Below are positions 18,189-26,504 of a stretch of DNA of 32,036 nt, piece by piece (position 1 is the first letter of the stretch; every line of letters begins with the position of its first letter). The DNA is from an uncultured Muribaculaceae bacterium (GTDB taxonomy: Bacteria; Bacteroidota; Bacteroidia; Bacteroidales; Muribaculaceae): positions 1-32,036 of the forward strand of contig CAJUJB010000023.1 of NCBI GenBank assembly GCA_910586595.1, read 5' to 3'. The translations under genes were made by a program, and so were the position numbers. The notes under the pieces were generated by a model that worked only from the letters and a program-made list of their open reading frames with translations, made no database searches and was not told the origin of the DNA.

Positions 18189-18209
18189 TGCAAAATTAGT
18201 AATTTTGCA
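18189..18209. promoter_or_regulatory. Palindromic divergent promoter pair (two TAATTTTG boxes)
   Basis: A perfect 21-bp palindrome with arms TGCAAAATTA and TAATTTTGCA around a central G (18199). Each arm carries a TAATTTTG -7 box: one on the plus strand (18200-18207) for the BtuG-like gene at 18243 and one on the minus strand (18198-18191) for the GlmU-like gene at 18166. No strong -33 element is present on either side. The symmetry could also serve as a dimeric regulator site. Confidence 0.65.
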
Positions 18210-18242
18210 CCGATTTTTCACTAATACTAAAACACAGACATT

Positions 18243-19379
18243 ATGCGAAAGACCAAACTCCTTCTGGCCGGTGCCATTCTTATGACAGGTGCCGTATCGT
18301 GCCAGGATGATCCGGAGCCCATAGTATCAAGCGAATACGAACATGTCGACGCCGAACCCGCCGACAACAACGGCCCCGTGAAAGGCTTCTATGTGCTCAA
18401 CGAAGGCAACATGGGCGCAAACAAAGCCACCATCGACTACTTCACATATCAAGGTTCGAATTACCTCCGCAACATCTACGCCGAGCGCAATCCGACCGTC
18501 GTAAAGGAACTCGGCGACGTGGGCAACGACATCGCCACATACAAAAACCGCCTCTACATCGTAGTGAACGGCTCTAACAAAGTTGAAGTACTTGATGCCG
18601 CCACCACCGTACGTATCGGCCAGGTTGACATCGCCAACTGCCGCAACATCGCTTTCGACGGCAACTCGGCTTATGTCAGCAGCTTCGTCGGCGGAACAGG
18701 AGAGAATGGCTCTGTAGTCCGCTTCGACATAAACTCGCTCGAGATCACCGGCACTGCAAGCGTAGGTCTGCAGCCTGAGGAAATCGTCATTGCTGACGGC
18801 TATCTTTACGTTGCCAACTCGGGCCAGTTCCAGGCTCCCAACTACGACAAGACCATATCTGTGGTCAACCTCTCGACCTTCCAGCAGGAGAGCAGCATCA
18901 CTGTAGATGTCAACCTGCACCATCTCCGCAAAGATGCCGAAGGAAACCTTTGGGTAAGCTCACGCGGCAACTACTACGACATCCCCTCCAACCTCTACAA
19001 ACTCACCCGCGAAGGCGCAAACAAATACTCTGCCCCCAAGGCTCTCAATGTTCCCTGCACCAACCTCGTGATCAGCGGCACCAAGCTCTATTACTACGCC
19101 ACCGTCTACGATGCCAACTGGAACGCAACCCAGCAATATGGCATTGTGAACACCTCGACAGCTACCGTAGAGCCGGGCTCGTTCATCACCGACGGCACCG
19201 AGACCAGCATCATGGCACCTTACGCCCTGGCCGTTCAGCCCTATAACGGCGACATCTTCATCACCGACGCACGCAACTACGTATCGTCGGGCCAAGTACG
19301 CTGCTATACCGCAGAAGGCAAGCTCAAGTGGACTGTGACCGCAGGCGATATCCCCGGCCACATCGCATTTGTTGAATAA
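18243..19379 (+). CDS. Surface-exposed beta-propeller lipoprotein, YncE/DUF5074 family, BtuG-like
   Basis: Lipoprotein of 378 residues. The signal peptide ends at C20 (TGAVSCQDDPEP). The acidic residues right after the cysteine fit the Bacteroidetes export signal that places lipoproteins on the cell surface. The body is a repeated-strand propeller (KGFYVLNEGNMGANKATIDY, VVKELGDVGNDI, NKVEVLDAATTVRIGQVDI, LQPEEIVIADGYLYVANSG, ISVVNLSTFQQESSITVDV, PYNGDIFITDARNYVSSGQV). This order closely resembles Bacteroides BtuG, a seven-bladed surface protein that binds vitamin B12 very tightly beside BtuB. Here there is no TonB-dependent receptor next to it and the short leader has no room for a cobalamin riboswitch, so the ligand is only inferred. 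The family is also annotated simply as DUF5074. Confidence 0.85.
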   Translation: MRKTKLLLAGAILMTGAVSCQDDPEPIVSSEYEHVDAEPADNNGPVKGFYVLNEGNMGANKATIDYFTYQGSNYLRNIYAERNPTVVKELGDVGNDIATYKNRLYIVVNGSNKVEVLDAATTVRIGQVDIANCRNIAFDGNSAYVSSFVGGTGENGSVVRFDINSLEITGTASVGLQPEEIVIADGYLYVANSGQFQAPNYDKTISVVNLSTFQQESSITVDVNLHHLRKDAEGNLWVSSRGNYYDIPSNLYKLTREGANKYSAPKALNVPCTNLVISGTKLYYYATVYDANWNATQQYGIVNTSTATVEPGSFITDGTETSIMAPYALAVQPYNGDIFITDARNYVSSGQVRCYTAEGKLKWTVTAGDIPGHIAFVE

Positions 19380-19387
19380 GCATTACA

Positions 19388-19426
19388 AGGTCTTTGGCAT
19401 TCAAGCGGATGCCAAAGACCTATTTT
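19388..19426 (+). terminator. Strong hairpin between the BtuG-like and GH89 genes
   Basis: AGGTCTTTGGCAT (19388-19400) and ATGCCAAAGACCT (19409-19421) pair perfectly over 13 bp around an 8-nt loop, followed by ATTTTAA. It lies 8 nt after the stop codon. It probably terminates the BtuG-like transcript at least partly. No separate promoter for the downstream GH89 gene was found, so partial read-through is possible. Confidence 0.75.
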
Positions 19427-19444
19427 AACCCACCATCAATTACT

Positions 19445-21622
19445 ATGAAACAACTGATTGCAATTCTGATGACCTTTATTCTGGCGCTCCCGGCCCTAGC
19501 CGCCGACGAGCCAACCGCTTCGGCCCGCGACCTCGCACGACGCATACTCGGCGAGCGTGAGGCTGATTTTATTTTCAAGCTAAACGACCGCAAAGTCAAA
19601 GCCGACGTATTCTCGATAAGCACCGAAGACGGCAAGACAGTCATCGAGGGTAATAATGTCAACTCACTCTGCACCGGCCTAAACTATTATCTGCGTAACT
19701 ATGCCGGCACCTCTGTGTCGTGGTATCTCCACGAGCCGGTATATATTCCCGAGGTATTTCCCGCCGTTCCTGAAAAAGTAACTGTCACAGCCCGAGTGCC
19801 CGAACGGTTTTTCCTCAACTACTGCACATTCGGCTACACCATTCCTTATTGGAACTGGGCTCAGTGGGAACGCTTGATCGACTGGATGGCCCTGAACGGA
19901 GTGAACATGCCGCTGGCCATCACAGGCCAGGAAGCTGTATGGCACACCGTATGGAGCAAACTCGGCATGACAGACGAAGAGATCCGATCTTACTTCACCG
20001 GCCCTGCACACCTCCCGTGGCAGCGCATGTGCAACATCGACCGCTGGCAAGGGCCTCTGCCTACCGAGTGGCTCGACAACCAGAAAGACCTGCAGAAGCT
20101 GATTGTCGACCGCGAGCGCGAACTTGGCATGCGACCCGTTCTCCAGGGATTTGGCGGCCATGTGCCCGCTCGGCTTAAGGAACTCTACCCAGATGCCAAC
20201 ACAAGCAGTGCAGGCAAGTGGGGCGGGTATGACGACGAATATCTCTGTACCTTCCTCTACCCTTCCGATCCACTGTTCAAGACCATACAGAAAGAATACC
20301 TCGCAGAGCAGACCCGCCTCTATGGAACCGACCATATCTATGGAGTCGACTGCTTCAACGAAGTCGATCCGCCCTCGTTCGCGCCCGACACTCTCCGCAC
20401 CATGGGCCGGCTAGTATACGAATCACTGGCCGAAGCCGACCCCGACGCTGTATGGGTGCAGATGGGATGGCTCTTCTACTACAACGCAAAAAACTGGACC
20501 AAGCCCTGCATAAAGGCTTATGTGGCCGATATACCCAAGGGTCGCCTGCAGTTCCTCGATTATTACTGCGACTTCAAAGAAATATGGCCCGAGACCGACA
20601 GCTTTTTCGGTCATGACTTCATCTGGTGTTACCTGGGCAACTTCGGGGGAAACTCGTGCATGGTCGGCGACCACGCCAAAGTCAAGGAGAATTTCACCAA
20701 TACACTCGCCAAAGCCGGTAAGAATGTGCGTGGCATAGGCTCTACACTTGAAGGAATGGATGTCAACCCGTATATCTACGAGATGGTGCTTGATCAGGCA
20801 TGGAAATCGCCGCTCACTGAATCCGACCGCATTGCCTCTATCGCCCGCCGCCGCACTGGCGACTCTCCTGCAGCCCTGCAGGCATGGACTATACTCGCCG
20901 ACAGCATCTACGCCCACAGTGTAAACGGAAACCGTGGCTCGCTCAACTGCTCACGTCCTACTCTTAAGAAATGGGCAAACTGGAAGGTGACACCCACCTA
21001 TGGCTACAGCAACAAGACTCTCGCCGAAGCTTGGCGTCTGCTTATCGAGGCCGACGGTGGAGACCGCGACACTTACCAATACGACTTGGTGAACGTTGGC
21101 AGGCAGGCTCTCGGCAATCATTTCACGGATGTCCGCGACAGCTTCACCGAGGCATACGAAGCCGGCGATGTAGAGGCTATGCGCAGCCGTGGCGCAGAAT
21201 TGAAAGAACTCATCGATGATATTTCAATCTTGTTAGCTTGCCATCCGTCTTTCTCTCTTAAACCCTGGATTGATGATGCGCGCAACAACATCTCCGACGA
21301 CCCGGCCCTTCAGGACTACTTCGAGGAGAATGCCCGAACTATAATCACCACATGGGGAACCGAGAACCTGACGGATTACGCCAACCGCGCCTTAGCCGAG
21401 CTCAACGACCAATACTACGGCGAGCGCTGGCGTCGTTTTATCGATGCGGTGACAGCCTCGGCAGTCAATGGAACCGAGTGGGATCAGAAAGCCTTCGACA
21501 ACTCCCTGCGGGAATTCGAGCGCTCGTGGAGCAACCCTCACGCACGTCGCATCAACTATCTGCCACAAGGAGATGCCCGCGCAACCTCGCAGCGTCTCTA
21601 CAAGAAATGGCTCGCTGAATAA
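19445..21622 (+). CDS. Alpha-N-acetylglucosaminidase, GH89 (NAGLU family)
   Basis: Exo-glycosidase that removes terminal alpha-linked GlcNAc, for example from mucin O-glycan alpha1,4-GlcNAc caps or heparan-type chains. There are 725 residues from ATG 19445. The longer frame from 19394 would begin inside the upstream hairpin, and only the later start gives a clean signal peptide (MKQLIAILMTFILALPALA). The signal is type I without a lipobox, so the enzyme is probably periplasmic. The usual three NAGLU parts are present: a small N-terminal domain, the central TIM barrel and a helical C-terminal domain. The predicted catalytic glutamates are E306 in DCFNEVDPP and E436 in STLEGMDVNP, matching human NAGLU E316 and E446 by motif. 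It stands as a single CAZyme, not in a SusCD-type locus, and its stop is 5 bp from that of the convergent kinase gene. Confidence 0.95.
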   Translation: MKQLIAILMTFILALPALAADEPTASARDLARRILGEREADFIFKLNDRKVKADVFSISTEDGKTVIEGNNVNSLCTGLNYYLRNYAGTSVSWYLHEPVYIPEVFPAVPEKVTVTARVPERFFLNYCTFGYTIPYWNWAQWERLIDWMALNGVNMPLAITGQEAVWHTVWSKLGMTDEEIRSYFTGPAHLPWQRMCNIDRWQGPLPTEWLDNQKDLQKLIVDRERELGMRPVLQGFGGHVPARLKELYPDANTSSAGKWGGYDDEYLCTFLYPSDPLFKTIQKEYLAEQTRLYGTDHIYGVDCFNEVDPPSFAPDTLRTMGRLVYESLAEADPDAVWVQMGWLFYYNAKNWTKPCIKAYVADIPKGRLQFLDYYCDFKEIWPETDSFFGHDFIWCYLGNFGGNSCMVGDHAKVKENFTNTLAKAGKNVRGIGSTLEGMDVNPYIYEMVLDQAWKSPLTESDRIASIARRRTGDSPAALQAWTILADSIYAHSVNGNRGSLNCSRPTLKKWANWKVTPTYGYSNKTLAEAWRLLIEADGGDRDTYQYDLVNVGRQALGNHFTDVRDSFTEAYEAGDVEAMRSRGAELKELIDDISILLACHPSFSLKPWIDDARNNISDDPALQDYFEENARTIITTWGTENLTDYANRALAELNDQYYGERWRRFIDAVTASAVNGTEWDQKAFDNSLREFERSWSNPHARRINYLPQGDARATSQRLYKKWLAE

Positions 21623-21627
21623 GGCGG

Positions 21628-22869
21628 CTATACCGGAAATTTAATCGAGAAACGCGTGAGGCCGTCGGCCGTATCGGTAGCCAACGAATATGTGCAACCG
21701 TGACGCCGCAGGGCCTCGCGCACAAAAGTAAGACCGATGCCCTGCCCATCAGGTTTATCGGTAAAGAATGGAGTGAAGAGCTTGGCCGCCTTTTCAGGAG
21801 CTATTCCAGGGCCATTATCGGTCACCGTAAGTGTGCGTGCCAGCTCATCTATCCGAAGTTCTACAGCGCCGTCGGAGCCTATGCTCTCGACGGCGTTTTT
21901 CACAATATTCACTATTACCTGCTCCAGCATGTGCGTGTCGGCCCTCACCACCACGGGGGCATCGGGCATGACCATCTCGAGAGTTATCCGGCGAGGTTGA
22001 CACAGACTCTCAAGAAACGGACACATGACTGAAACAGACTCCACAAGATCAACCTTGACAAGCTCGGGGTCGGGCATGCGCGCCACATCGGCAAATCGGC
22101 TTATAAAACGGCTCAGGGCTATGGCCCTTTCCTTGCAAGAGGCAAGCACCTCGTCGCCGTCAGGATCAATTCCGGAGAGGGCGTCCATAGCGGTGGCAAG
22201 CCCGGCTACAGTGTTGTTTACCTCATGGGCCATCAGTCGGATAAGCTTGTCGTAGGCGTCTTTCTCGGCAGCAGCCACCGGCTCGGTCACGTTTTCGATT
22301 ATGTAGAAGGTATTTCTAACCCCATTTTCCAGGAAATGCCGGCGCAGGCACCTGATCACGGTTCCGTCGGGGCGGCGCATGCTTATATCAGCGCCATCAG
22401 GCATGGCAGTAATCGCAGGGCCCAACACATCATCACCCAACAGACGTCGGGCAGCAGGATTGGCAAGCCGCACTTTACCGTCGAAGTCACATACAATCAC
22501 TCCGGAAGGCGACATATCAACTAACAAAGACAAGAAGTTGCTCTGCTCACGCATGAGCACACGCTGATCGTGAAGAGCCCTCATCATGCGGTTGAATACC
22601 TCTACCAGCCCATCCACCTCAGGCTGGCCAGTTTTGAGCAGGCTAACGTTCCAGTCCTGCCCGTTAAGAAGGTTGAGGGCCCCCTGCACCGTGTCGAGAG
22701 GCGTCATTACCCGGCGATAGAAGATATACGACACCACGGCATCGAGCACTAAAAAGAGCTCGACACCATAGAAAAGGTGCATGTTGTCGGGGTAACTGAG
22801 ATAGATGGCTGCGGCATAGACCGGGAGCCGCAACAACAAGGCGAGAAAGAAAAACGTGCGCAGGCTCAT
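21628..22869 (-). CDS. Sensor histidine kinase, NtrB/HAMP-PAS type
   Basis: Inner-membrane kinase, 413 residues from ATG 22869. Two membrane helices (about 5-27 and 33-52) are separated by only a few residues, so almost no sensor domain is exposed outside. A HAMP-like linker (about 53-100), a PAS domain (about 112-195) and the kinase core follow. The phosphoacceptor is H216 in LMAHEVNNT, an H-box with N-N in place of the common R-N/P. The ATPase has N-box NIVKNAVES, G1 DNGPGI and G2 GQGIGLTF. The start overlaps the response regulator stop (TGATG), so the pair is co-translated. It is predicted to phosphorylate that NtrC-type regulator. A GTG at 22872 is an alternative start. Confidence 0.93.
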   Translation of the reverse strand: MSLRTFFFLALLLRLPVYAAAIYLSYPDNMHLFYGVELFLVLDAVVSYIFYRRVMTPLDTVQGALNLLNGQDWNVSLLKTGQPEVDGLVEVFNRMMRALHDQRVLMREQSNFLSLLVDMSPSGVIVCDFDGKVRLANPAARRLLGDDVLGPAITAMPDGADISMRRPDGTVIRCLRRHFLENGVRNTFYIIENVTEPVAAAEKDAYDKLIRLMAHEVNNTVAGLATAMDALSGIDPDGDEVLASCKERAIALSRFISRFADVARMPDPELVKVDLVESVSVMCPFLESLCQPRRITLEMVMPDAPVVVRADTHMLEQVIVNIVKNAVESIGSDGAVELRIDELARTLTVTDNGPGIAPEKAAKLFTPFFTDKPDGQGIGLTFVREALRRHGCTYSLATDTADGLTRFSIKFPV

Positions 22870-24185
22870 CACTGCATACCATATTTGGCCATGCGCCTGT
22901 AGAGCGCCTGGCGTGTTATACCTAAAGCTGCAGCGGCCCGCGATACATTGCCTCCGGCCTCGGCCAAGGCAGCTCCGATTCTGGCTCGCTCCATATTGTC
23001 AAGAGTGCCCGTGACGGGAGTTGCAGCCGGCATAGCAAACGCCTTGAAGGCTTCGGCATCGAGAGTCTCACGGCCTGCCAGCAACGCCACGCGCTCCACA
23101 AGATTTTTCAGCTCGCGTATATTGCCGGGGAAGGGTAAGGTGCGTAGATATGCCACGGCATCATCGGTGATGGAGATGTCGCCAAGTGAGCGGTTCGACA
23201 TGCACAAAGCACTGCAGAAATGGCGTGCAAGCAGCCCTATGTCGGCGCCTCGCTCGCGCAATGGCGGCACAGCCAAAGTGACGAGGTTGATTCGGTAGAA
23301 AAGGTCTTCACGGAAAGTCCGGGCCGCCACCATGGCCGGAAGATCGGCATTGGTGGCACACACCACGCGAACATCGACATGGCGCGTCTTGCTTGTGCCC
23401 AGAGGCTCGAAGGCCTGTTCCTGCAACACACGCAGCATCTTCACCTGCGAGGCGGCATCAAGCTCACCTATCTCATCAAGGAAAATAGTGCCCCCATCAG
23501 CAGCTTCAAAACGGCCTATGCGGTCGGCAACGGCACCAGTGAAGGCACCCTTGCGGTGGCCGAACATCTCACTCTCGAACAGCGACTGGGAGACTCCGCC
23601 CAAATTAACTTTAACGAATGGCCAGGCGGCACGATGACTGTTGCGGTGTATGGCCTCGGCGACGAGTTCCTTGCCTACACCACTCTCCCCTGTGATGAGC
23701 ACCGGGGCATCGGTAGGGGCGACCCGCTCCACCATATGCAGCACACGGTCGATCGACGGATCGGATCCGACTATTCCTCCACGGTCAAACCGGGAAGCCG
23801 ACGGAGCCTTTTCAGCGGAGGCAAGCCCGATGGCTGTAGCTACACGCTCGAGCAGACGCCGGTTATCCCACGGCTTGGTGATAAAGTCGAATGCCCCGGC
23901 GCGCATGCCTGCCACCGCAAGGTCGATACTGCCCCAGGCCGTCATCAGAATCACCGGTACGTCGGGATGAAAAATCCTCACCTTCTGCAACAGTTCCAGC
24001 CCTTCTGCGCCGCTGGTGCCACGGGTGAAATTCATGTCCATCATCACCAGATCAGGACGTGCGCGGCGTACCTCCTGCATAGCCTCGTCAGGGCCCGATG
24101 CGGCAATTACCTCATATCCGGCTCGGCGGAGGAGAAGCCTCAGCGATGCGAGTAATGTACTGTCATCATCTATGATAAGTATCAT
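22869..24185 (-). CDS. Sigma-54-dependent response regulator, NtrC family
   Basis: Cytoplasmic enhancer-binding transcription activator of 438 residues with the full three-domain order. The receiver domain (1-115) has acidic pocket DDD at 6-8, phospho-acceptor D50 in LVMMDMNF, T82 and K104. The AAA+ domain (about 138-365) has Walker A GESGVGKE (K172), the sigma-54 contact loop GAFTGA (213-218) and Walker B GGTIFLDEIGEL. The Fis-type helix-turn-helix is at the C terminus (NVSRAAAALGITRQALYRRM). The GAFTGA loop means it should activate only sigma-54 promoters. One such promoter lies upstream of the adjacent exporter operon. The regulator and kinase have their own sigma-70-type -7 box, and no terminator separates them from the exporter genes. 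Confidence 0.96.
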   Translation of the reverse strand: MILIIDDDSTLLASLRLLLRRAGYEVIAASGPDEAMQEVRRARPDLVMMDMNFTRGTSGAEGLELLQKVRIFHPDVPVILMTAWGSIDLAVAGMRAGAFDFITKPWDNRRLLERVATAIGLASAEKAPSASRFDRGGIVGSDPSIDRVLHMVERVAPTDAPVLITGESGVGKELVAEAIHRNSHRAAWPFVKVNLGGVSQSLFESEMFGHRKGAFTGAVADRIGRFEAADGGTIFLDEIGELDAASQVKMLRVLQEQAFEPLGTSKTRHVDVRVVCATNADLPAMVAARTFREDLFYRINLVTLAVPPLRERGADIGLLARHFCSALCMSNRSLGDISITDDAVAYLRTLPFPGNIRELKNLVERVALLAGRETLDAEAFKAFAMPAATPVTGTLDNMERARIGAALAEAGGNVSRAAAALGITRQALYRRMAKYGMQ

Positions 24186-24237
24186 GGGATCAAGTATCTA
24201 AATATGACCGGTGTGTGCCGACGCGTATCTGAGAGTG

Positions 24238-24245
24238 CAAAAGTA
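24238..24245 (-). promoter_or_regulatory. -7 box for the response regulator-kinase pair
   Basis: On the minus strand TACTTTTG lies 53 bp upstream of the regulator ATG. A second candidate, TATTTTTG, is at 24280-24287. A small palindrome, TGAGA-N-TCTCA (24257-24267), covers the expected -33 region and could be an operator. No convincing TTG is present. Confidence 0.5.
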
Positions 24246-24315
24246 ACGAAAATTCATGAGATTCTCAGCCGGGCAGATGCAAAAATAGTCAATATACGCG
24301 CTGTAGTCATACAAT

Positions 24316-25797
24316 TCAATCTATCACCAGCTTGGTCACATCGATAGGCGACCGGGAGGCGAAGTCATAAAGGGTTATACTGCGCAGCTGGTAGTAATAC
24401 GACCAGTAGTAGAAGAGCTCGGAGAGCTGCCGTTGACGGGCCTCATCTTTACTCTGCTGCGAGTCGTTGAGGTCGAGGGTTGATATGCGGCCAACCATGA
24501 AGGTCTCCACATTGGTGTTATAGCGCCTTTGGGCAATCTCGGTGGCACGGTCGGCCAGACGCAGCTGCTCACGCTGGTTATTGAAGCGCTCTACCAGCAC
24601 AAACAGATTGCTGTTGAAGTCGAGGGCCTCCTTCCGCAAGGTATTCTCCACAAGCTCGCGACGGCTCTCTGCGACCTTGACCGCAGCCCTCCGCTTGCCC
24701 CAGTCGAGAATCGGAAGTGATATGCCCACCTGCACCACCTGATTGTCGCGCAAGCCGCGGTATGCACCGTCGAAGTTGCGGTCGGTGCCGGTATAGCCTA
24801 CCTGAGCGAAAATCGACACATCGCGCATCTGTCCTTTGGCCTTGGCAACATCATAGTCTGCTTCAAGCTGGCGGCGCTTGAGATTGTCGGCGAATGGATT
24901 ATTGACAAGAGCTAGATCGAGGGCCTGCGCGAAGTCGATATAAATATCGGGCAGACGCGACGGATCGACCAGATCGATCGGAGTCGAAGTGTCAAGGCCC
25001 AGAAATGACGCCAGCTGGAAGGTGTGGCTCTTGAGGGTACTCTCGTCTGACGACACGGATGAGCGGGCATTGATGAGTGTTAGCTCAATCTGGAGCAGGT
25101 CGTTCTCGCTGATCTGCCCCATCTGACGCTTTGCTCGGGCAACCTCGTACAGCTTCTCTGCGTTGGCGAGATTCTGGCGGGCATTGGCAAGGTCATCGCG
25201 GGCTATGAGCATATTGAAAAAATAATTGATAGCCTGCATGGCCACTTCTTCTGTCTCGGTAAAGAAACGTGCGCGGGCCTCGGAGAACCGCACCGGCTCG
25301 ATGCGGCGATCCCACTTGATGTCGTTTGCAGCGAACAGAGGCTGATTGAGCGTGAGCGCCACCGGCACCGACATAAACTGATTGCCTTTGGCGCCGCTCA
25401 GCTGGCGCACGAAATCGAGCGAAGTGGTAAGAGCCACCGTACCACCTGTGGGCCATATGCGCTGCGAGAGAGAAATCTCGCCGTTGAGCGAGAGGTTGTC
25501 GTCGCGCACAAACGAATATGAGCCGTCGGAATTCTGATAACTTGAGTAACGTTTGCTGTACGAAGGCACGTTGGCCTTGAACGTAATCTCCGGCAGCAGT
25601 TCGGCCCTGTAAGTGCGATACTGCCAGTAGGCAGACCGCAGCTCGTCGAGGGCTGCTGCGGCCGCCACACTACGGGTACGCGCCATGTCGACAGCGCCGT
25701 CGAGGGTAAGGCGTAAAGTATCGGACGGAGCCTGCGCCCGGGCAGCCGAGCAGATGCCGACCACCGCAATCAATGCTATATACCACCGCTTGATCAT
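24316..25797 (-). CDS. TolC-family outer-membrane efflux channel of the ABC exporter
   Basis: Outer-membrane exit duct of 493 residues. It has a cleavable signal peptide ending ARA (about residue 21) and no lipobox, unlike the NodT-type channel of the RND operon in this window. Two TolC-like halves contain long coiled helices (LRSAYWQYRTYRAELLPEI, VARAKRQMGQISENDLLQIE, RRQLEADYDVAKAKGQMRD, FMVGRISTLDLNDSQQSKD) and barrel strands. Its ATG overlaps the stop of the ABC ATPase gene by 4 nt. It completes a fusion protein-permease-ATPase-channel set, so it would carry the substrate of this exporter across the outer membrane. Confidence 0.93.
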   Translation of the reverse strand: MIKRWYIALIAVVGICSAARAQAPSDTLRLTLDGAVDMARTRSVAAAAALDELRSAYWQYRTYRAELLPEITFKANVPSYSKRYSSYQNSDGSYSFVRDDNLSLNGEISLSQRIWPTGGTVALTTSLDFVRQLSGAKGNQFMSVPVALTLNQPLFAANDIKWDRRIEPVRFSEARARFFTETEEVAMQAINYFFNMLIARDDLANARQNLANAEKLYEVARAKRQMGQISENDLLQIELTLINARSSVSSDESTLKSHTFQLASFLGLDTSTPIDLVDPSRLPDIYIDFAQALDLALVNNPFADNLKRRQLEADYDVAKAKGQMRDVSIFAQVGYTGTDRNFDGAYRGLRDNQVVQVGISLPILDWGKRRAAVKVAESRRELVENTLRKEALDFNSNLFVLVERFNNQREQLRLADRATEIAQRRYNTNVETFMVGRISTLDLNDSQQSKDEARQRQLSELFYYWSYYYQLRSITLYDFASRSPIDVTKLVID

Positions 25798-26465
25798 AGG
25801 CTTACCTGCTTGCCGTCGAAGAAATGGATTGTGCGGTCTGTCTCACGGGCCTGTGCCTCATTGTGAGTCACCATCACTATGGTGCGGCCGTCTTCTTTAT
25901 TGAGCTGATGAAGTATGCCCATAATCTCGGAGCTCATCCTCGAGTCGAGATTGCCACAAGGTTCGTCGGCAAGGATTATAGCAGGGTTGCCTACAATGGC
26001 ACGCGCGATGGCTACGCGCTGCATCTGACCACCGGAGAGCTGTGTCGGACGGTGATTCATGCGGTGGCTCAGCCCTACACGCTCAAGGGCCTTGCGTGCC
26101 AGCTCAGTCTTGTCGCCCTTGAACCCCTTGCGGTAGACCAGCGGCACGGTGACGTTGTCGAGCACACTGAGGGTGTTGATGAGATGGAAGCTCTGGAATA
26201 TGAAGCCAAGTTTATCGTTACGGAAGGCTGCGAGAGCTTTGTCTTTAAGACCGCTTACCACCTGGCCGTCAAGTTCGACTGTGCCGGTTGTCGGGCGGTC
26301 GAGCAGCCCGATAATATTGAGCAGAGTCGATTTTCCGCAGCCCGAAGGCCCCATTATGCTTACAAATTCGCCCTTGGCAACCGAGAGGTTTACATTTTCG
26401 AGAGCCTGGGTCTCAAGTGTGTCGGTACGGTATACTTTGCTTATGTCGGTGAGATTGATTATCAT
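25794..26465 (-). CDS. ABC transporter ATPase, MacB/LolD type
   Basis: Stand-alone nucleotide-binding subunit of 223 residues, the standard length for the LolD/MacB-N group. Walker A is MGPSGCGKST, the Q-loop is FIFQSFHL, the signature is LSGGQMQR, Walker B is AIILADEPCGNLD and the H-loop is MVTHNEAQA. It powers the two FtsX-type permeases encoded upstream in the same operon. It starts 39 nt after the neighbouring permease gene and overlaps the channel gene by 4 nt. Confidence 0.95.
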   Translation of the reverse strand: MIINLTDISKVYRTDTLETQALENVNLSVAKGEFVSIMGPSGCGKSTLLNIIGLLDRPTTGTVELDGQVVSGLKDKALAAFRNDKLGFIFQSFHLINTLSVLDNVTVPLVYRKGFKGDKTELARKALERVGLSHRMNHRPTQLSGGQMQRVAIARAIVGNPAIILADEPCGNLDSRMSSEIMGILHQLNKEDGRTIVMVTHNEAQARETDRTIHFFDGKQVSL

Positions 26466-26504
26466 GAGGGTATGTCTTTTAGAATGTTGGTAGAATTATA
26501 TTGT

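Noticed and set aside
19391..19412. TTTGGCATTCAAGCGGATGC as a second sigma-54 promoter before the GH89 gene
   Set aside because: The GG-GC spacing is wrong and the stretch is explained by the hairpin.
23220..24155. A 311-codon plus-strand frame opposite the NtrC-type regulator
   Set aside because: The minus-strand gene has all expected motifs. The opposite frame has none and reflects GC-rich codon bias.
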